A stretch of 64,000 nt of DNA from JAABRB01 sp041617635 (GTDB taxonomy: Bacteria > Pseudomonadota > Gammaproteobacteria > Burkholderiales > SG8-39). The notes beneath the pieces are model-generated. The model did no database searches, was not told the DNA's origin, and worked only from the letters and a program-made list of their open reading frames with translations. A program made the position numbers and the translations under genes. Below, piece by piece: positions 23,887 to 32,779 of the stretch (position 1 is its first letter; the number at the start of each line of letters is the position of its first letter). Location of the stretch: NCBI GenBank assembly GCA_041617635.1, contig JBFJOO010000002.1:1-64000 (forward strand), written 5' to 3'.

Positions 23887-24840
23887 CTAACGCTTCGCGC
23901 GCGCCGCGCGGATTTCGGCGGCGAGCTCCAGCACTGCGATCGCGTAGAAGCTCGACCGGTTGTAGCGCGTCAGCACGTAGAAATTGTGCACGCCGACCCA
24001 GTGCTCGGGCGCCGCATCGGGCGATTCGAGCTCGATCAGGACACAGAGGGTGTCGGGCGTGGCGTCGCGCGAGAACGTGACGCCCGCGGCGCGCAATGCG
24101 TCGGCGCGATGCCGGGGCTTCACTTCGCCGTCGACAAATGCGCGGAACGCGTCGCCTTCGACCGCCGCCGGAAACGCGACCGCGAGGCCGCGCTCCCAGC
24201 CATGCTCGCGGAGAAAGTTCGCGACGCTGCCGATGGCGTCTGCTGGCGTGCCCAGCAGGTCGCGTTTCCCGTCGCCATCGAAATCGACCGCGAAACGCCG
24301 ATAGCTGCCGGGCATGAACTGGGGAATGCCCATTGCGCCCGCGTAGGACCCGGTGAATCCGAGAATGTTGCCGCCGTCCTCGCGGGCGAACAGCAGAAAC
24401 TCCTCGAGCTGCGAGCGGAAGAAGTCCGCGCGCGGCGGATAGTCGAAGGCGAGCGTCGCGAGGGCGTCGACGACGCGAAACGTTCCGGTGTTCCGGCCGA
24501 ACTCGGTCTCGACACCGATGATGGCGACGATGACGTCGGCCGGTACGCCGAACTGCGATTCGGCCCGGGCGAGCACCTTTGCATGCTGCGTCCAGAACCG
24601 GCTGCCCGCAACGATGCGGCGCTCGTTCAGGAAGTTCGCCCGATAGGCCTGCCAGGATCGCTCGCCGCGCGGTTTCGGCGTGATGAGGCGAATGACGTCG
24701 GGATCGAAGCGCGCCCGGCCGAAGAGCGTCTCGAGCTCCTTCGCGACGAACCCGTGCCGGACGGACATCTGCCCGATGAAAGACTGCACCTCCGGGCGCT
24801 CGACGAAACCGGGTTGGGCGATGGCCGATGCCGCGCACAA
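23887..24840 (-). CDS. mltB: Lytic murein transglycosylase B
   Basis: A 317-aa transglycosylase that cleaves the glycan backbone of peptidoglycan to 1,6-anhydro products. IIGVETEFGRNTGTF contains the catalytic glutamate, and GSYAGAMGIPQFMPGSYRRF, HGWERG and HNFYVLTRYNRSSFYA are family blocks. The start is a problem: the only usable codon is TTG at 24840, leaving a truncated signal (CAASAIAQ). The same frame upstream reads RSIGALAAALCAASAIAQ, a good signal peptide with no start codon before a TGA. A lost or shifted base around 24870-24900 would explain this and the overrun of the upstream gene. Confidence 0.85.
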   Translation of the reverse strand: MCAASAIAQPGFVERPEVQSFIGQMSVRHGFVAKELETLFGRARFDPDVIRLITPKPRGERSWQAYRANFLNERRIVAGSRFWTQHAKVLARAESQFGVPADVIVAIIGVETEFGRNTGTFRVVDALATLAFDYPPRADFFRSQLEEFLLFAREDGGNILGFTGSYAGAMGIPQFMPGSYRRFAVDFDGDGKRDLLGTPADAIGSVANFLREHGWERGLAVAFPAAVEGDAFRAFVDGEVKPRHRADALRAAGVTFSRDATPDTLCVLIELESPDAAPEHWVGVHNFYVLTRYNRSSFYAIAVLELAAEIRAARAKR

Positions 24841-26807
24841 CGCCGCGGCGAGCGCGCCGATCGATCGGCTCCAATCCGGAACTCCCGCACGAGCGTGCGC
24901 AGGCGCGTCACTCCGCGATGATCAGGCGCCGGCCCGTAGCGCAGATCGATGTACAGTGCGGTGATGGCATCGATGCTGCGGGCCACGGCCGGGTGCGCGC
25001 GTACCGCGCGATGTCCGAAGGCCTGCGGACCCTCGCTTGCTTCGCGCAGCGTTCCGCGCCGCGCGAGCTTCGCGCAGAACTTCGTCCATGCGGCTTGCGC
25101 GGCGTCGCCCGGCTTCGCCCGGCGCAGCAACCAAAGCGCGAATACCGCGATGACCGCGCCCACGGTCCAGAAGAGGACTTGCGCCATCGCCTGCCAGTTC
25201 GCCTCGGGCATCCCGAGCCGGTTGAACAGGCCCCGCTGACGCTCGGGGTTGTAGCCGAGCACCCACTGATTCCAGTAGTTCGCGAGCGCCTCCCAATTGA
25301 ATCGCAGCGCGCGCAACCAGTTGAGGTTGGCGCGCACCAGGAATGGTACCGGTTCTCCGGCGGGAACGGCGGCGGCGAGCCCCGATTCGATGCGCAGCGG
25401 CGCGGCAATGGCGGTCGGATCGACGCGCACCCAGCCGCGCTCGTCGAGCCACACTTCGGTCCAGGCATGGGCATCCGCCTGGCGAACGACGACGTAGCCG
25501 TCCACGGGATTCGCCTCGCCGCCCTGGTATCCGGTGACCACGCGCGTCGGCACGCCCGCCGCGCGCATCATGTAGGCGAACGAAGAAGAGAAGTGCTCGC
25601 AAAAGCCGCGCTTCGTGCCGAACAGAAAGTCGTCCACCGAATCGTGGCCGAGCGGCGGCGGCGAGAGCGTGTACCCGAGCCCGGCGCGGCGAAAGAACTC
25701 GATTCCACGCGCGAGGATCTCCGTACGATCGGCCGAGTCACGGGCCCACTGCTCGGCGATCGCGGTCGCCTTGGGATTGAAACCGGTTGGCAGCCGCAGC
25801 GCCGCATCCAGATCCTGCTCGGAATCTCCGCTCGTTGTCCGGTAGTCGAGGAACGAGCTCATCGCGTAGCGCGCCCGCGTGCGGACCGGGATGCGCGCGA
25901 GCAGCTGGAAGTCGGCCATGACGTCGGCATTGGGCGGGACGCGCCCGGGCAGATCGAGCGCGAACAACCACCGCCGATTATGCGGCTCCACGGTGACCGT
26001 GTAAGTGAGCGGCGCGCCTGCGGGCACGAAGTCCGCTTGCCGGGGCAGCATCCGGCTGCTCGGTCTCCAGCTGCGACCGTCGAAATCCCAGAACACCGGG
26101 CCGCGCCAATACAGGAACTTCTTGTGCGGCGGTGCTTCGTCGAACTGCACGCGAAACGCGATGGCGTCGGAGGTTGAGAGCGAGCTGATCGCACCGGGCG
26201 TCATCGAATCGGAAAGCCCCGTCATACCCGAGTACGCGTCGATCGGCATGCCCCACAGTGGGCCCGGCACGCGCGGAAAGAAAAGGAAGAGGATGAGCAT
26301 CACCGGCAAACCCTGGGCAAGCAGCACGCCCGCAGTCTTGAAGTGGCCCTGCAGCGGACGGCCGGGCGAGTTGAAGCCGATCAGCGCGGCCGTGAGCACG
26401 AGGACCGTGACGAGCATCAGCGCGGCGGTCACTATCGTCTGGCTGTAGAAGAAGCTCGTCAGTGCGAGGAAGTAGCACAGAAACGTGACGATGACGGCGT
26501 CGCGCTGCGTGCGCGTCTCGAGCAGCTTGAGTGCGAGGAACAACACCAGCATCGTCACGCCGGCGTCGCGGCCGAAGAGCGTGCGATGCGTGACGAAGAC
26601 GCCGACGACCCCGAATATCACCAGCCCGTAGAGCAGCCATCGGCGCGGCATCCGTTCGCCGCGCCAGGCCGCCCAGGCACGCCAGGCCACCGCGGCGGCG
26701 GCGAGGCCGCTCACCCACCAGGGGAGGCGCGGGATGTGGGGCGCCGCCGCGAGCGCGATGCCCGCGAAGAGCACGAGCAGGCTAGCGAGCGCTGGGGCGG
26801 GGTTCAT
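24627..26807 (-). CDS. TgpA-type transglutaminase-like membrane protein
   Basis: A 726-aa protein with about six N-terminal transmembrane helices, then a periplasmic transglutaminase-like domain with the catalytic triad Cys403 (GFCEHF), His447 (DAHAW) and Asp463 (VDPTA), and one later helix near residue 555. It resembles Pseudomonas TgpA, an essential inner-membrane protein. Residues from about 646 to 726 are Arg/Ser-rich, unlike the family, and overlap the first 214 bases of mltB, so the true end is probably near 24870. It forms an operon with DUF58 and moxR genes; the ATG lies inside the DUF58 gene's last 26 bases. Confidence 0.85.
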   Translation of the reverse strand: MNPAPALASLLVLFAGIALAAAPHIPRLPWWVSGLAAAAVAWRAWAAWRGERMPRRWLLYGLVIFGVVGVFVTHRTLFGRDAGVTMLVLFLALKLLETRTQRDAVIVTFLCYFLALTSFFYSQTIVTAALMLVTVLVLTAALIGFNSPGRPLQGHFKTAGVLLAQGLPVMLILFLFFPRVPGPLWGMPIDAYSGMTGLSDSMTPGAISSLSTSDAIAFRVQFDEAPPHKKFLYWRGPVFWDFDGRSWRPSSRMLPRQADFVPAGAPLTYTVTVEPHNRRWLFALDLPGRVPPNADVMADFQLLARIPVRTRARYAMSSFLDYRTTSGDSEQDLDAALRLPTGFNPKATAIAEQWARDSADRTEILARGIEFFRRAGLGYTLSPPPLGHDSVDDFLFGTKRGFCEHFSSSFAYMMRAAGVPTRVVTGYQGGEANPVDGYVVVRQADAHAWTEVWLDERGWVRVDPTAIAAPLRIESGLAAAVPAGEPVPFLVRANLNWLRALRFNWEALANYWNQWVLGYNPERQRGLFNRLGMPEANWQAMAQVLFWTVGAVIAVFALWLLRRAKPGDAAQAAWTKFCAKLARRGTLREASEGPQAFGHRAVRAHPAVARSIDAITALYIDLRYGPAPDHRGVTRLRTLVREFRIGADRSARSPRRCARHRPSPNPVSSSARRCSLSSGRCPSGTGSSRRSSRRSSAGRASIPTSFASSRRNRAASDPGRPIGRTS

Positions 26808-27756
26808 AGAGCGCGAGCGCCTTCAGGCATTCGTCGCGATGGGCGGGGCCGTGCGCCGGCTTGATCGTCTTGCGTGGCAGGAGCAGACCATAGGCGTATC
26901 CCTCGCGCTCGGCGCGTATCACCCAGCCGGCCAATCGTGAGAGTCGCTGCTCGAGATCGAGCCCGTCGAGAAGGTCGGAGAAATCCAGCCACAACTCCTC
27001 GGCACCGCGACCGGCGAACACCTTGGTGAGCACCTCGTTGCCGTGCGCCACGGACTTCCATGCGATGTGGCGCGGCGAGTCGGTCGGCTGATAAGGTCGC
27101 AGGCCCGCGAAATCGTCAGTGCCGATACCGGCGCTCAGTTGCGCGCCGGTGTCCGGGATGAGCTGTGCGGGGGGAAGTGGGGCGTCGTCCGGACGCGGGT
27201 ACACAAGGGTCTCGATGTCCGGCTGGACGTAGCTCCACGCGCGGAACAGGCCGACCGGGTAGCGCGTCTCGATCGTGACGCGCGGCAGCGGCAGCTTGCC
27301 ACGGCGTCGAGCGGGGATGCCGAGCGTCGCCGTCGCGGTCAGGCGCCGCCCCACATCGCATTCCGTGGTGGCGTCCGGCGCGCGCAGGCAGATGCCGATG
27401 CGCTCGAAGTTGTGCCGATTCTCGACATGAATCTGGAAGAGCGCGGCGTCGCCCACGAACACCGGCTCGACGCGCCCCGCGCTGACGTAGAGATGCGCCA
27501 GATTGCGATACGTGTGCAGCATGGAGACCAGCGCCATGCCGGTGAGCAGAAAGGTCAGCACGTAGCCGAGCGACAATCCGTAGTTGATCGAGCCGACCAG
27601 CATAAGCAGCAGCGCCAGGGCGAACGTGACACCGTGGCGAGTCGGCAGGATGTATACGCGTCGCTGCGCGAGGAAGATCGCGCCGGCTTCCGGGCGAGCC
27701 CGACTGGTTACGAGCTGCCAGAACTGGGAGTGTCGAAGAAGTCGCTCGAGTGCCAT
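26782..27756 (-). CDS. DUF58 domain protein
   Basis: A 324-aa protein with two N-terminal transmembrane helices (GVTFALALLLMLVGSINYGL, VLTFLLTGMALVSML) and the DUF58 block GLRPYQPTDSPRHIAWKSVA. The family has a von Willebrand A-like fold and is nearly always encoded with a MoxR AAA+ ATPase and a transglutaminase-like protein, as here. Such sets are thought to act in assembly or maturation of envelope or cofactor-bearing proteins. The precise role is unknown. Confidence 0.88.
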   Translation of the reverse strand: MALERLLRHSQFWQLVTSRARPEAGAIFLAQRRVYILPTRHGVTFALALLLMLVGSINYGLSLGYVLTFLLTGMALVSMLHTYRNLAHLYVSAGRVEPVFVGDAALFQIHVENRHNFERIGICLRAPDATTECDVGRRLTATATLGIPARRRGKLPLPRVTIETRYPVGLFRAWSYVQPDIETLVYPRPDDAPLPPAQLIPDTGAQLSAGIGTDDFAGLRPYQPTDSPRHIAWKSVAHGNEVLTKVFAGRGAEELWLDFSDLLDGLDLEQRLSRLAGWVIRAEREGYAYGLLLPRKTIKPAHGPAHRDECLKALALYEPRPSAR

Positions 27757-27775
27757 GCGCGCCGCGCAGTGTAAC

Positions 27776-28696
27776 TCACGGGATTGGTACCGCCTCCACC
27801 AGACCGACCGCGATGTCGGAACTCGTCCGGCGCACGCCGTTCACGAGCGGATGGAGGCGATGGCCCGCCACGCCGGGCAGCACCGCTTGCACGTCCTCGG
27901 GGATGACGCGATCACGGCCCTCGATCAGCGCCCAGGCGCGCGCGCAGGCGAGAAGCGCCAGCGCCGCGCGTGGCGACAGGCCGTTCACGTAGTCCGGCGA
28001 GCGGCGCGTGTACTCCACGAGCGCCTGCACGTAATCGACCAGCGCCGGCGCGACGTGCACCTGGCGGGCGGCCGCCTGCAAGGTGAGAAGCTCGCCGGGA
28101 TCGAGACACGCCTTCAGGGAGGCGGTCATGTCGCGCCGGTCGACGCCCTGCAGGAGCGCCCGCTCGGCCTCGCGATTCGGGTATCCGAGCTCCACCCGCA
28201 TCTGGAAGCGGTCGAGCTGTGATTCCGGCAACTGAAAAGTCCCGACCTGATGCGACGGGTTCTGCGTCGCGATGACGAAGAACGGTTCGGGCAGCCGGCG
28301 CGTCTCGCCTTCCGCGGTGACCTGGTGCTCTTCCATCGCCTCGAGGAGGGCGCTCTGCGTCTTGGGCGTGGCCCGGTTCACCTCGTCGGCGAGCACGAGT
28401 TGCGAGAACACCGGTCCCGGATGGAACTTGAACGTTCCGGATTCGCGGTCGTAGATCGACACGCCGATGATGTCGGCCGGCAGCATGTCGCTCGTGAACT
28501 GGATGCGGTGGAATGCCAACCCGAGCGTGCGGGCGAGGACATGCGCGAGCGTGGTCTTGCCGACTCCCGGAACGTCCTCGATCAGCAGGTGGCCCCGCGA
28601 CAAAAGGCAGGCGAGCGCGAGCCGGATCTGCTGTTCCTTGCCGAGGATGACCGTGCCGACTTGCTGCGTGACACGCTGGAGACTGGGAAACGCCAT
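27776..28696 (-). CDS. MoxR-family AAA+ ATPase
   Basis: A 306-aa AAA+ protein with Walker A (EDVPGVGKTTLAHVLA), Walker B (LVLADEVNRA) and sensor region (FFVIATQNP). MoxR proteins act as chaperone-like ATPases with DUF58/VWA partners. It starts at ATG 28696; an upstream open stretch to 28774 lies in the promoter region. It is the first gene of the moxR-DUF58-transglutaminase operon and is divergent from the deacetylase gene. Confidence 0.92.
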   Translation of the reverse strand: MAFPSLQRVTQQVGTVILGKEQQIRLALACLLSRGHLLIEDVPGVGKTTLAHVLARTLGLAFHRIQFTSDMLPADIIGVSIYDRESGTFKFHPGPVFSQLVLADEVNRATPKTQSALLEAMEEHQVTAEGETRRLPEPFFVIATQNPSHQVGTFQLPESQLDRFQMRVELGYPNREAERALLQGVDRRDMTASLKACLDPGELLTLQAAARQVHVAPALVDYVQALVEYTRRSPDYVNGLSPRAALALLACARAWALIEGRDRVIPEDVQAVLPGVAGHRLHPLVNGVRRTSSDIAVGLVEAVPIP

Positions 28697-28797
28697 CAGG
28701 AATTCAACCAACCAAGCAACGGAACTGCTTGAAAATCTTAGTCTACGCGCAATTGGGCTATGATTGCAGCGCACTGCGCGAGGGGAATGAGGAATTT

Positions 28798-29730
28798 ATG
28801 GCAACTGGCGGGACGGCATTCATTTCCCATGTCGATTGCACCCGGCACGACATGGGCACATATCACCCGGAATGCCCGGCCCGACTCGCCGCCATCGAAG
28901 ACAGCCTGATCTCGGGCCGCATCTCCGACCTGCTCGCGCGCTACGAAGCGCCGCCTGCCGCGATGGAACATCTGCTCCGGGTGCATCCGCAGGCCTATAT
29001 CGAAGCGGTGGAGGCGACCGCGCCTTCGCGGGGCATCGTGCACCTCGATCCGGATACCGCGATGTGCCCGGAAACGTGGACCGCGGCGCTGCGCGCCGCC
29101 GGCGCGGGCGTGCTCGCGACCGACCTCGTCCTCTCCGGGAAGCATCCGAACGCGTTCTGCAGCGTGCGACCGCCGGGTCACCACGCGACGCGCACCCGCT
29201 CCATGGGCTTTTGCATCTTCAACAACGTCGCGATCGCGGCCATGCACGCCCTCGAGGCACACGGTCTGGAACGCGTGGCCATCATCGACTTCGATGTGCA
29301 CCACGGAAACGGCACCGAGGAGATCTTTTCGGACGACGAGCGCGTGCTCATGGCGAGCACTTTCCAGCATCCGTTCTATCCCTACAGCGGCACCGACGCC
29401 CCTGCGGCGAACATGGTGAACGTGCCGCTCGCAGCCGGGACCGGGAGCGATGGCTTTCGCGCCGCGGTCGAGAAGTTCTGGATGCCTGCGCTCGAGGCGT
29501 TTCGCCCCGAAATGGTCTGCTTCTCCGCCGGCTTCGACGCCCACGTCGAGGACGATATGGCGATGCTGCGCCTCATCGATGCCGACTACGCATGGGTCAC
29601 CGCCAAGGTGAAGGGCGTCGTCGACCGCACCGGTCAGGGGCGCGTGGTCTCGATGCTCGAGGGCGGCTATTCGCTCCCGGCGCTCGGCCGATCTGTCGTC
29701 CAGCATCTGAAGGTGCTCGGAAGTCTCTGA
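28798..29730 (+). CDS. Histone deacetylase family protein
   Basis: A 310-aa zinc hydrolase of the HDAC/acetylpolyamine aminohydrolase/AcuC superfamily. Conserved blocks are TYHPECPARLAAIE, SVRPPGHHATRTRSMGFC (catalytic His pair), FNNVAIAA, IIDFDVHHGNGTEEIF (zinc-binding Asp and His) and CFSAGFDAHVEDDMA (second zinc Asp). In bacteria these enzymes deacetylate small molecules such as polyamines, or proteins. A GAGGAA site precedes the ATG at 28798. It is monocistronic. Confidence 0.92.
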   Translation: MATGGTAFISHVDCTRHDMGTYHPECPARLAAIEDSLISGRISDLLARYEAPPAAMEHLLRVHPQAYIEAVEATAPSRGIVHLDPDTAMCPETWTAALRAAGAGVLATDLVLSGKHPNAFCSVRPPGHHATRTRSMGFCIFNNVAIAAMHALEAHGLERVAIIDFDVHHGNGTEEIFSDDERVLMASTFQHPFYPYSGTDAPAANMVNVPLAAGTGSDGFRAAVEKFWMPALEAFRPEMVCFSAGFDAHVEDDMAMLRLIDADYAWVTAKVKGVVDRTGQGRVVSMLEGGYSLPALGRSVVQHLKVLGSL

Positions 29731-29780
29731 GTTATTGGGACGCGCGCCCCGCCGGGGATACTGTGCTGTGTGAATCGTGC

Positions 29781-29820
29781 GCGGGGCGAGCCGGCCCGGT
29801 GCGCGATCATGGTGCCGCAG
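29781..29820 (+). repeat. R2-family repeat, locus 3
   Basis: CGGGGCGAGCCGGCCCGGTG followed by CGCGATCATGGTGCCGCAG matches 45728-45766 and 11517-11558 closely. It lies between the convergent deacetylase and mnmH genes. Confidence 0.7.
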
Positions 29821-29873
29821 AGGCGATAGAGACCGCCACCCGGCAAACTGCCCCGCTGCCTCGCCTCGCTAGC

Positions 29874-30989
29874 TCAGGCGAGGGCGGTAGATGTACTTCC
29901 GACTTCAGCGAGAAGATCGCGCGCGGCGCGCTCGATCGCTTCGGGTGCGAGGCTGGCGAGTCGCAGAACGCGGGCGTCGGCGAGGCGCGGAAAGTTCTTG
30001 TGGGTCGATCGCTGGTAAGCCGGGTCGTAGTGACTCGCGAGGAGGTCGGCGACCAGCTCGGACCACGCGCCGCGATCGACGAACGACTTCCAGGCGCCAA
30101 TGGTCTCCTTGCCGTGTAGACCGGTCAGGCAATCGAGCTGCGCCTTCAGGGTGGCCGGGTCGGCGAGGAAGTGGCGGTATTCGTCGATGAGGAACTGCAC
30201 GCGCTCGGTTGCCGGCACGCCGAGGCGGACGCATTCCGCCGCGCGCATGCGGTGAATGAGTCCCTCGGGCACCTGCAACTGGCCGATCTTCTTGCTCTCG
30301 GCCTCGACGAAAACCGGGCGCGCCGGCTCGAGGCGGCGCAACGCGTCCCAGATCAACGTCTCGAACATCTTCTGCGCCGGCTGTGGCGCCTCGGGCAGAT
30401 TGCCGAGCACCGATCCGCGGTGGCGCGCAAGGCCTTCGAGATCGAGCACCTGCGCACCTTCGCGGGCGAGCGCTTCGAGGAGCCGGCTCTTCGCGCTGCC
30501 GGTTTCACCGCAGAGGACGAGATAGCGGAACTGCTCGGGCAGCGTGTCGAGGCTATCCACCACCTCACGCCGGTAGGCCTTGTATCCGCCGTCGAGCTGC
30601 GCGGCCTGCCATCCGACTTCGCGCAACACGTGAACCATGGCGCCGGACCGCTTGCCGCCGCGCCAGCAGTAGACGAGCGGCCGCCACGAACGGTCCTTCG
30701 TCGCGAAGCTCGTCTCGAGATGCCGCGCGATGTTGCGCGCGACAAGCGCCGCTCCGCGCCGCTTCGACTCGAATGGCGACGATTGCTTGTACAGCGTCCC
30801 GATCTCGGCGCGTTCGGCGTCGTCGAGCACCGGGAGGCTGTGCGCGCCCGGGACATGGTCCTCCGCGTATTCGGCAGGCGAGCGGACGTCGATCACCTCG
30901 TCGAAGAGGTCGATCTGCGCGACGGATGCGGAATCCGGAAACTTCACTCTTGCGTATCGGTCGAAAGCGTCGAGCCGATTCTCCAGCAA
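29874..30989 (-). CDS. mnmH: tRNA 2-selenouridine synthase
   Basis: A 371-aa enzyme (SelU/YbbB) that converts wobble 2-thiouridine in tRNA to 2-selenouridine with selenophosphate, via a geranylated intermediate. The rhodanese domain has the catalytic Cys108 in YCWRGGKRSG, and a P-loop-like GETGSAKS lies at 161-168. The gene is divergent from selD, which makes its substrate, and 105 bases separate their starts. This pairing fixes the function well. Confidence 0.93.
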   Translation of the reverse strand: MLENRLDAFDRYARVKFPDSASVAQIDLFDEVIDVRSPAEYAEDHVPGAHSLPVLDDAERAEIGTLYKQSSPFESKRRGAALVARNIARHLETSFATKDRSWRPLVYCWRGGKRSGAMVHVLREVGWQAAQLDGGYKAYRREVVDSLDTLPEQFRYLVLCGETGSAKSRLLEALAREGAQVLDLEGLARHRGSVLGNLPEAPQPAQKMFETLIWDALRRLEPARPVFVEAESKKIGQLQVPEGLIHRMRAAECVRLGVPATERVQFLIDEYRHFLADPATLKAQLDCLTGLHGKETIGAWKSFVDRGAWSELVADLLASHYDPAYQRSTHKNFPRLADARVLRLASLAPEAIERAARDLLAEVGSTSTALA

Positions 30990-31094
30990 CGAACAAGAAC
31001 AATTGCTATCTGAAATCGTCAGGATCCGTCAGAAACCACCAGAATAGGCGACAATAGCCGCTAATTCTACACGCGCGCCGCAAGGAGACCTCGC

Positions 31095-32150
31095 ATGAAC
31101 GCCCCCGACAAGTCCCCGATCCGCCTGACCCAGTTCAGCCACGGTGGCGGGTGCGGTTGCAAGATCGCGCCAGCCATTCTTTCGGAAATTCTCGCGAAGG
31201 CGCCGGTGCGCGGGCTGCCGCCGGCGCTGATGGTGGGCATCGAGTCGAGCGACGACGCCGCGGTCTACCGCTTGAACGACCAGCAGGCGATCGTGGCGAC
31301 CACCGATTTCTTCACGCCGATCGTCGATGACCCGTATGACTTCGGCCGCATCGCCGCGACCAATGCGATCTCCGACGTGTATGCGATGGGCGGCCAGCCG
31401 ATCTTCGCGCTGGCGGTCGTCGGCATGCCGCTCGAAAAGCTGCCGGTCGAGGTGATTCAGCAGATCATCGCCGGCGGCGAATCGGTGTGCGCATCGGTCG
31501 GTATTCCCATTGCGGGCGGACACTCGATCGATACTCTCGAACCGATCTACGGACTGGTGGCCCTCGGCGTCGTTCATCCGGACAAAGTCAAGCGCAACGA
31601 CGGCGCGCAGGCGGGCGACGTGTTGGTGCTCGGCAAGCCGCTCGGTGTGGGGATCCTCTCCGCGGTGCTCAAGAAGGGCCGGCTATCAGCCGAAGGCTAC
31701 ACGGAGATGCTGGCTGCCACGACCAAGCTCAACACGCCGGGCACCTCGCTCAGCGACTTGGCCGGCGTGCATGCATTGACCGACGTTACGGGCTTCGGGC
31801 TTGCAGGCCACCTGCTCGAAATCTGCCGCGGCTCGAAGCTCGCGGCGACGGTGAGATTCGACGACTTGCCAATCATGCCCGTGGCGCGCGAATGGGCGGC
31901 GCAGGGCGTGGCGACGGGCGCGTCCGACCGGAACTGGCTCGGATACGGAAGCCACGTTAGCCTTCCGGCGAACTTTGCCGATTGGAAGACCAATCTCGTC
32001 ACCGACCCGCAGACGAGCGGCGGGCTGCTGGTGGCCTGCACGCCGGAGTCGGCCGAAGAGGTGATCGCGATATTCCGGCGTGACGGATTCGACGACGCAC
32101 GCGTGATCGGCTCGCTGGCGGCCGGAACGCCGCGGGTGACGATGGCTTGA
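31095..32150 (+). CDS. selD: Selenide, water dikinase (selenophosphate synthase)
   Basis: A 351-aa enzyme making selenophosphate from selenide and ATP. The active-site loop is SHGGGCGCK, with Cys20 in place of the selenocysteine some species carry, and Lys23. IESSDDAAVYRL and DFFTPIVDDPYDFGRIAATN are conserved ATP/metal blocks. An AAGGAG site precedes the ATG. With mnmH next to it and a cysteine-type formate dehydrogenase in the same window, selenium here seems directed to tRNA modification. selA and selB are not in the window. Confidence 0.96.
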   Translation: MNAPDKSPIRLTQFSHGGGCGCKIAPAILSEILAKAPVRGLPPALMVGIESSDDAAVYRLNDQQAIVATTDFFTPIVDDPYDFGRIAATNAISDVYAMGGQPIFALAVVGMPLEKLPVEVIQQIIAGGESVCASVGIPIAGGHSIDTLEPIYGLVALGVVHPDKVKRNDGAQAGDVLVLGKPLGVGILSAVLKKGRLSAEGYTEMLAATTKLNTPGTSLSDLAGVHALTDVTGFGLAGHLLEICRGSKLAATVRFDDLPIMPVAREWAAQGVATGASDRNWLGYGSHVSLPANFADWKTNLVTDPQTSGGLLVACTPESAEEVIAIFRRDGFDDARVIGSLAAGTPRVTMA

Positions 32151-32155
32151 TCGGG

Positions 32156-32779
32156 TCAACGCGGAGCGGCGCCTTCGGCGAGCAGGGGTGCGAGCCTCTT
32201 CCAGATCGTGTCGAGAATGATCGGCTGCGCGGCCGCCGTCGGGTGCAGATTGTCGGACTGGAAATAGTCCCGCGTGCCCGCGATTCCTTCGAGCATGAAG
32301 GGTACGAGCGTCGCGTTCTCCTGCTTGGCGACCTCCGCGAACGCCTGCTCGAATTCCCGGGTATAGCGGGGTCCGTAGTTCGGCGGCATTCGGCTGCCAA
32401 CGACCAGCACTTTGCTCCCGGCGCTTTCTGCGGTGCGCACGATGCGGGTGAGATTGGCCTTCATCTGGCTCACCGGAAGACCACGCAGACCGTCGTTGGA
32501 ACCCAGCGCGACAATGACGACCGCAGGACGAGTGCGTTTGACGGCGTCGGCGATGCGCGTGGCGCCGCCGCTCGACGTCTCGCCGCTGATACTCGCATTG
32601 GCGACGGTATAATCGGCCCCTTTCTGGCGCAGGCGCTCCTCGAGGAGGGTGGGCCATCCCTCCCGGGCGCCGATGCCGTAAGCGGCTGAAAGGCTGTCGC
32701 CGAAAACGAGAATCGTGGCCGCGGCGGCGGCCGGGCACCAGGCCGCTGCAAGAACAACTAGGATCAATTTTCTGAGCAT
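32156..32779 (-). CDS. tesA: Periplasmic arylesterase / acyl-CoA thioesterase I (TesA), SGNH hydrolase
   Basis: A 207-aa exported hydrolase. The signal MLRKLILVVLAAAWCPAAAA precedes ATILVFGDSLSAAYGI (block I, catalytic Ser), LGSNDGLRG (block III, Asn) and DNLHPTAAAQ (catalytic Asp and His). It hydrolyses acyl esters and thioesters and may have lysophospholipase activity. The ATG (32779-32777) overlaps the divergent ybbA ATG (32778-32780) within CATG, the same head-to-head arrangement as E. coli tesA/ybbA. Confidence 0.93.
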   Translation of the reverse strand: MLRKLILVVLAAAWCPAAAAATILVFGDSLSAAYGIGAREGWPTLLEERLRQKGADYTVANASISGETSSGGATRIADAVKRTRPAVVIVALGSNDGLRGLPVSQMKANLTRIVRTAESAGSKVLVVGSRMPPNYGPRYTREFEQAFAEVAKQENATLVPFMLEGIAGTRDYFQSDNLHPTAAAQPIILDTIWKRLAPLLAEGAAPR

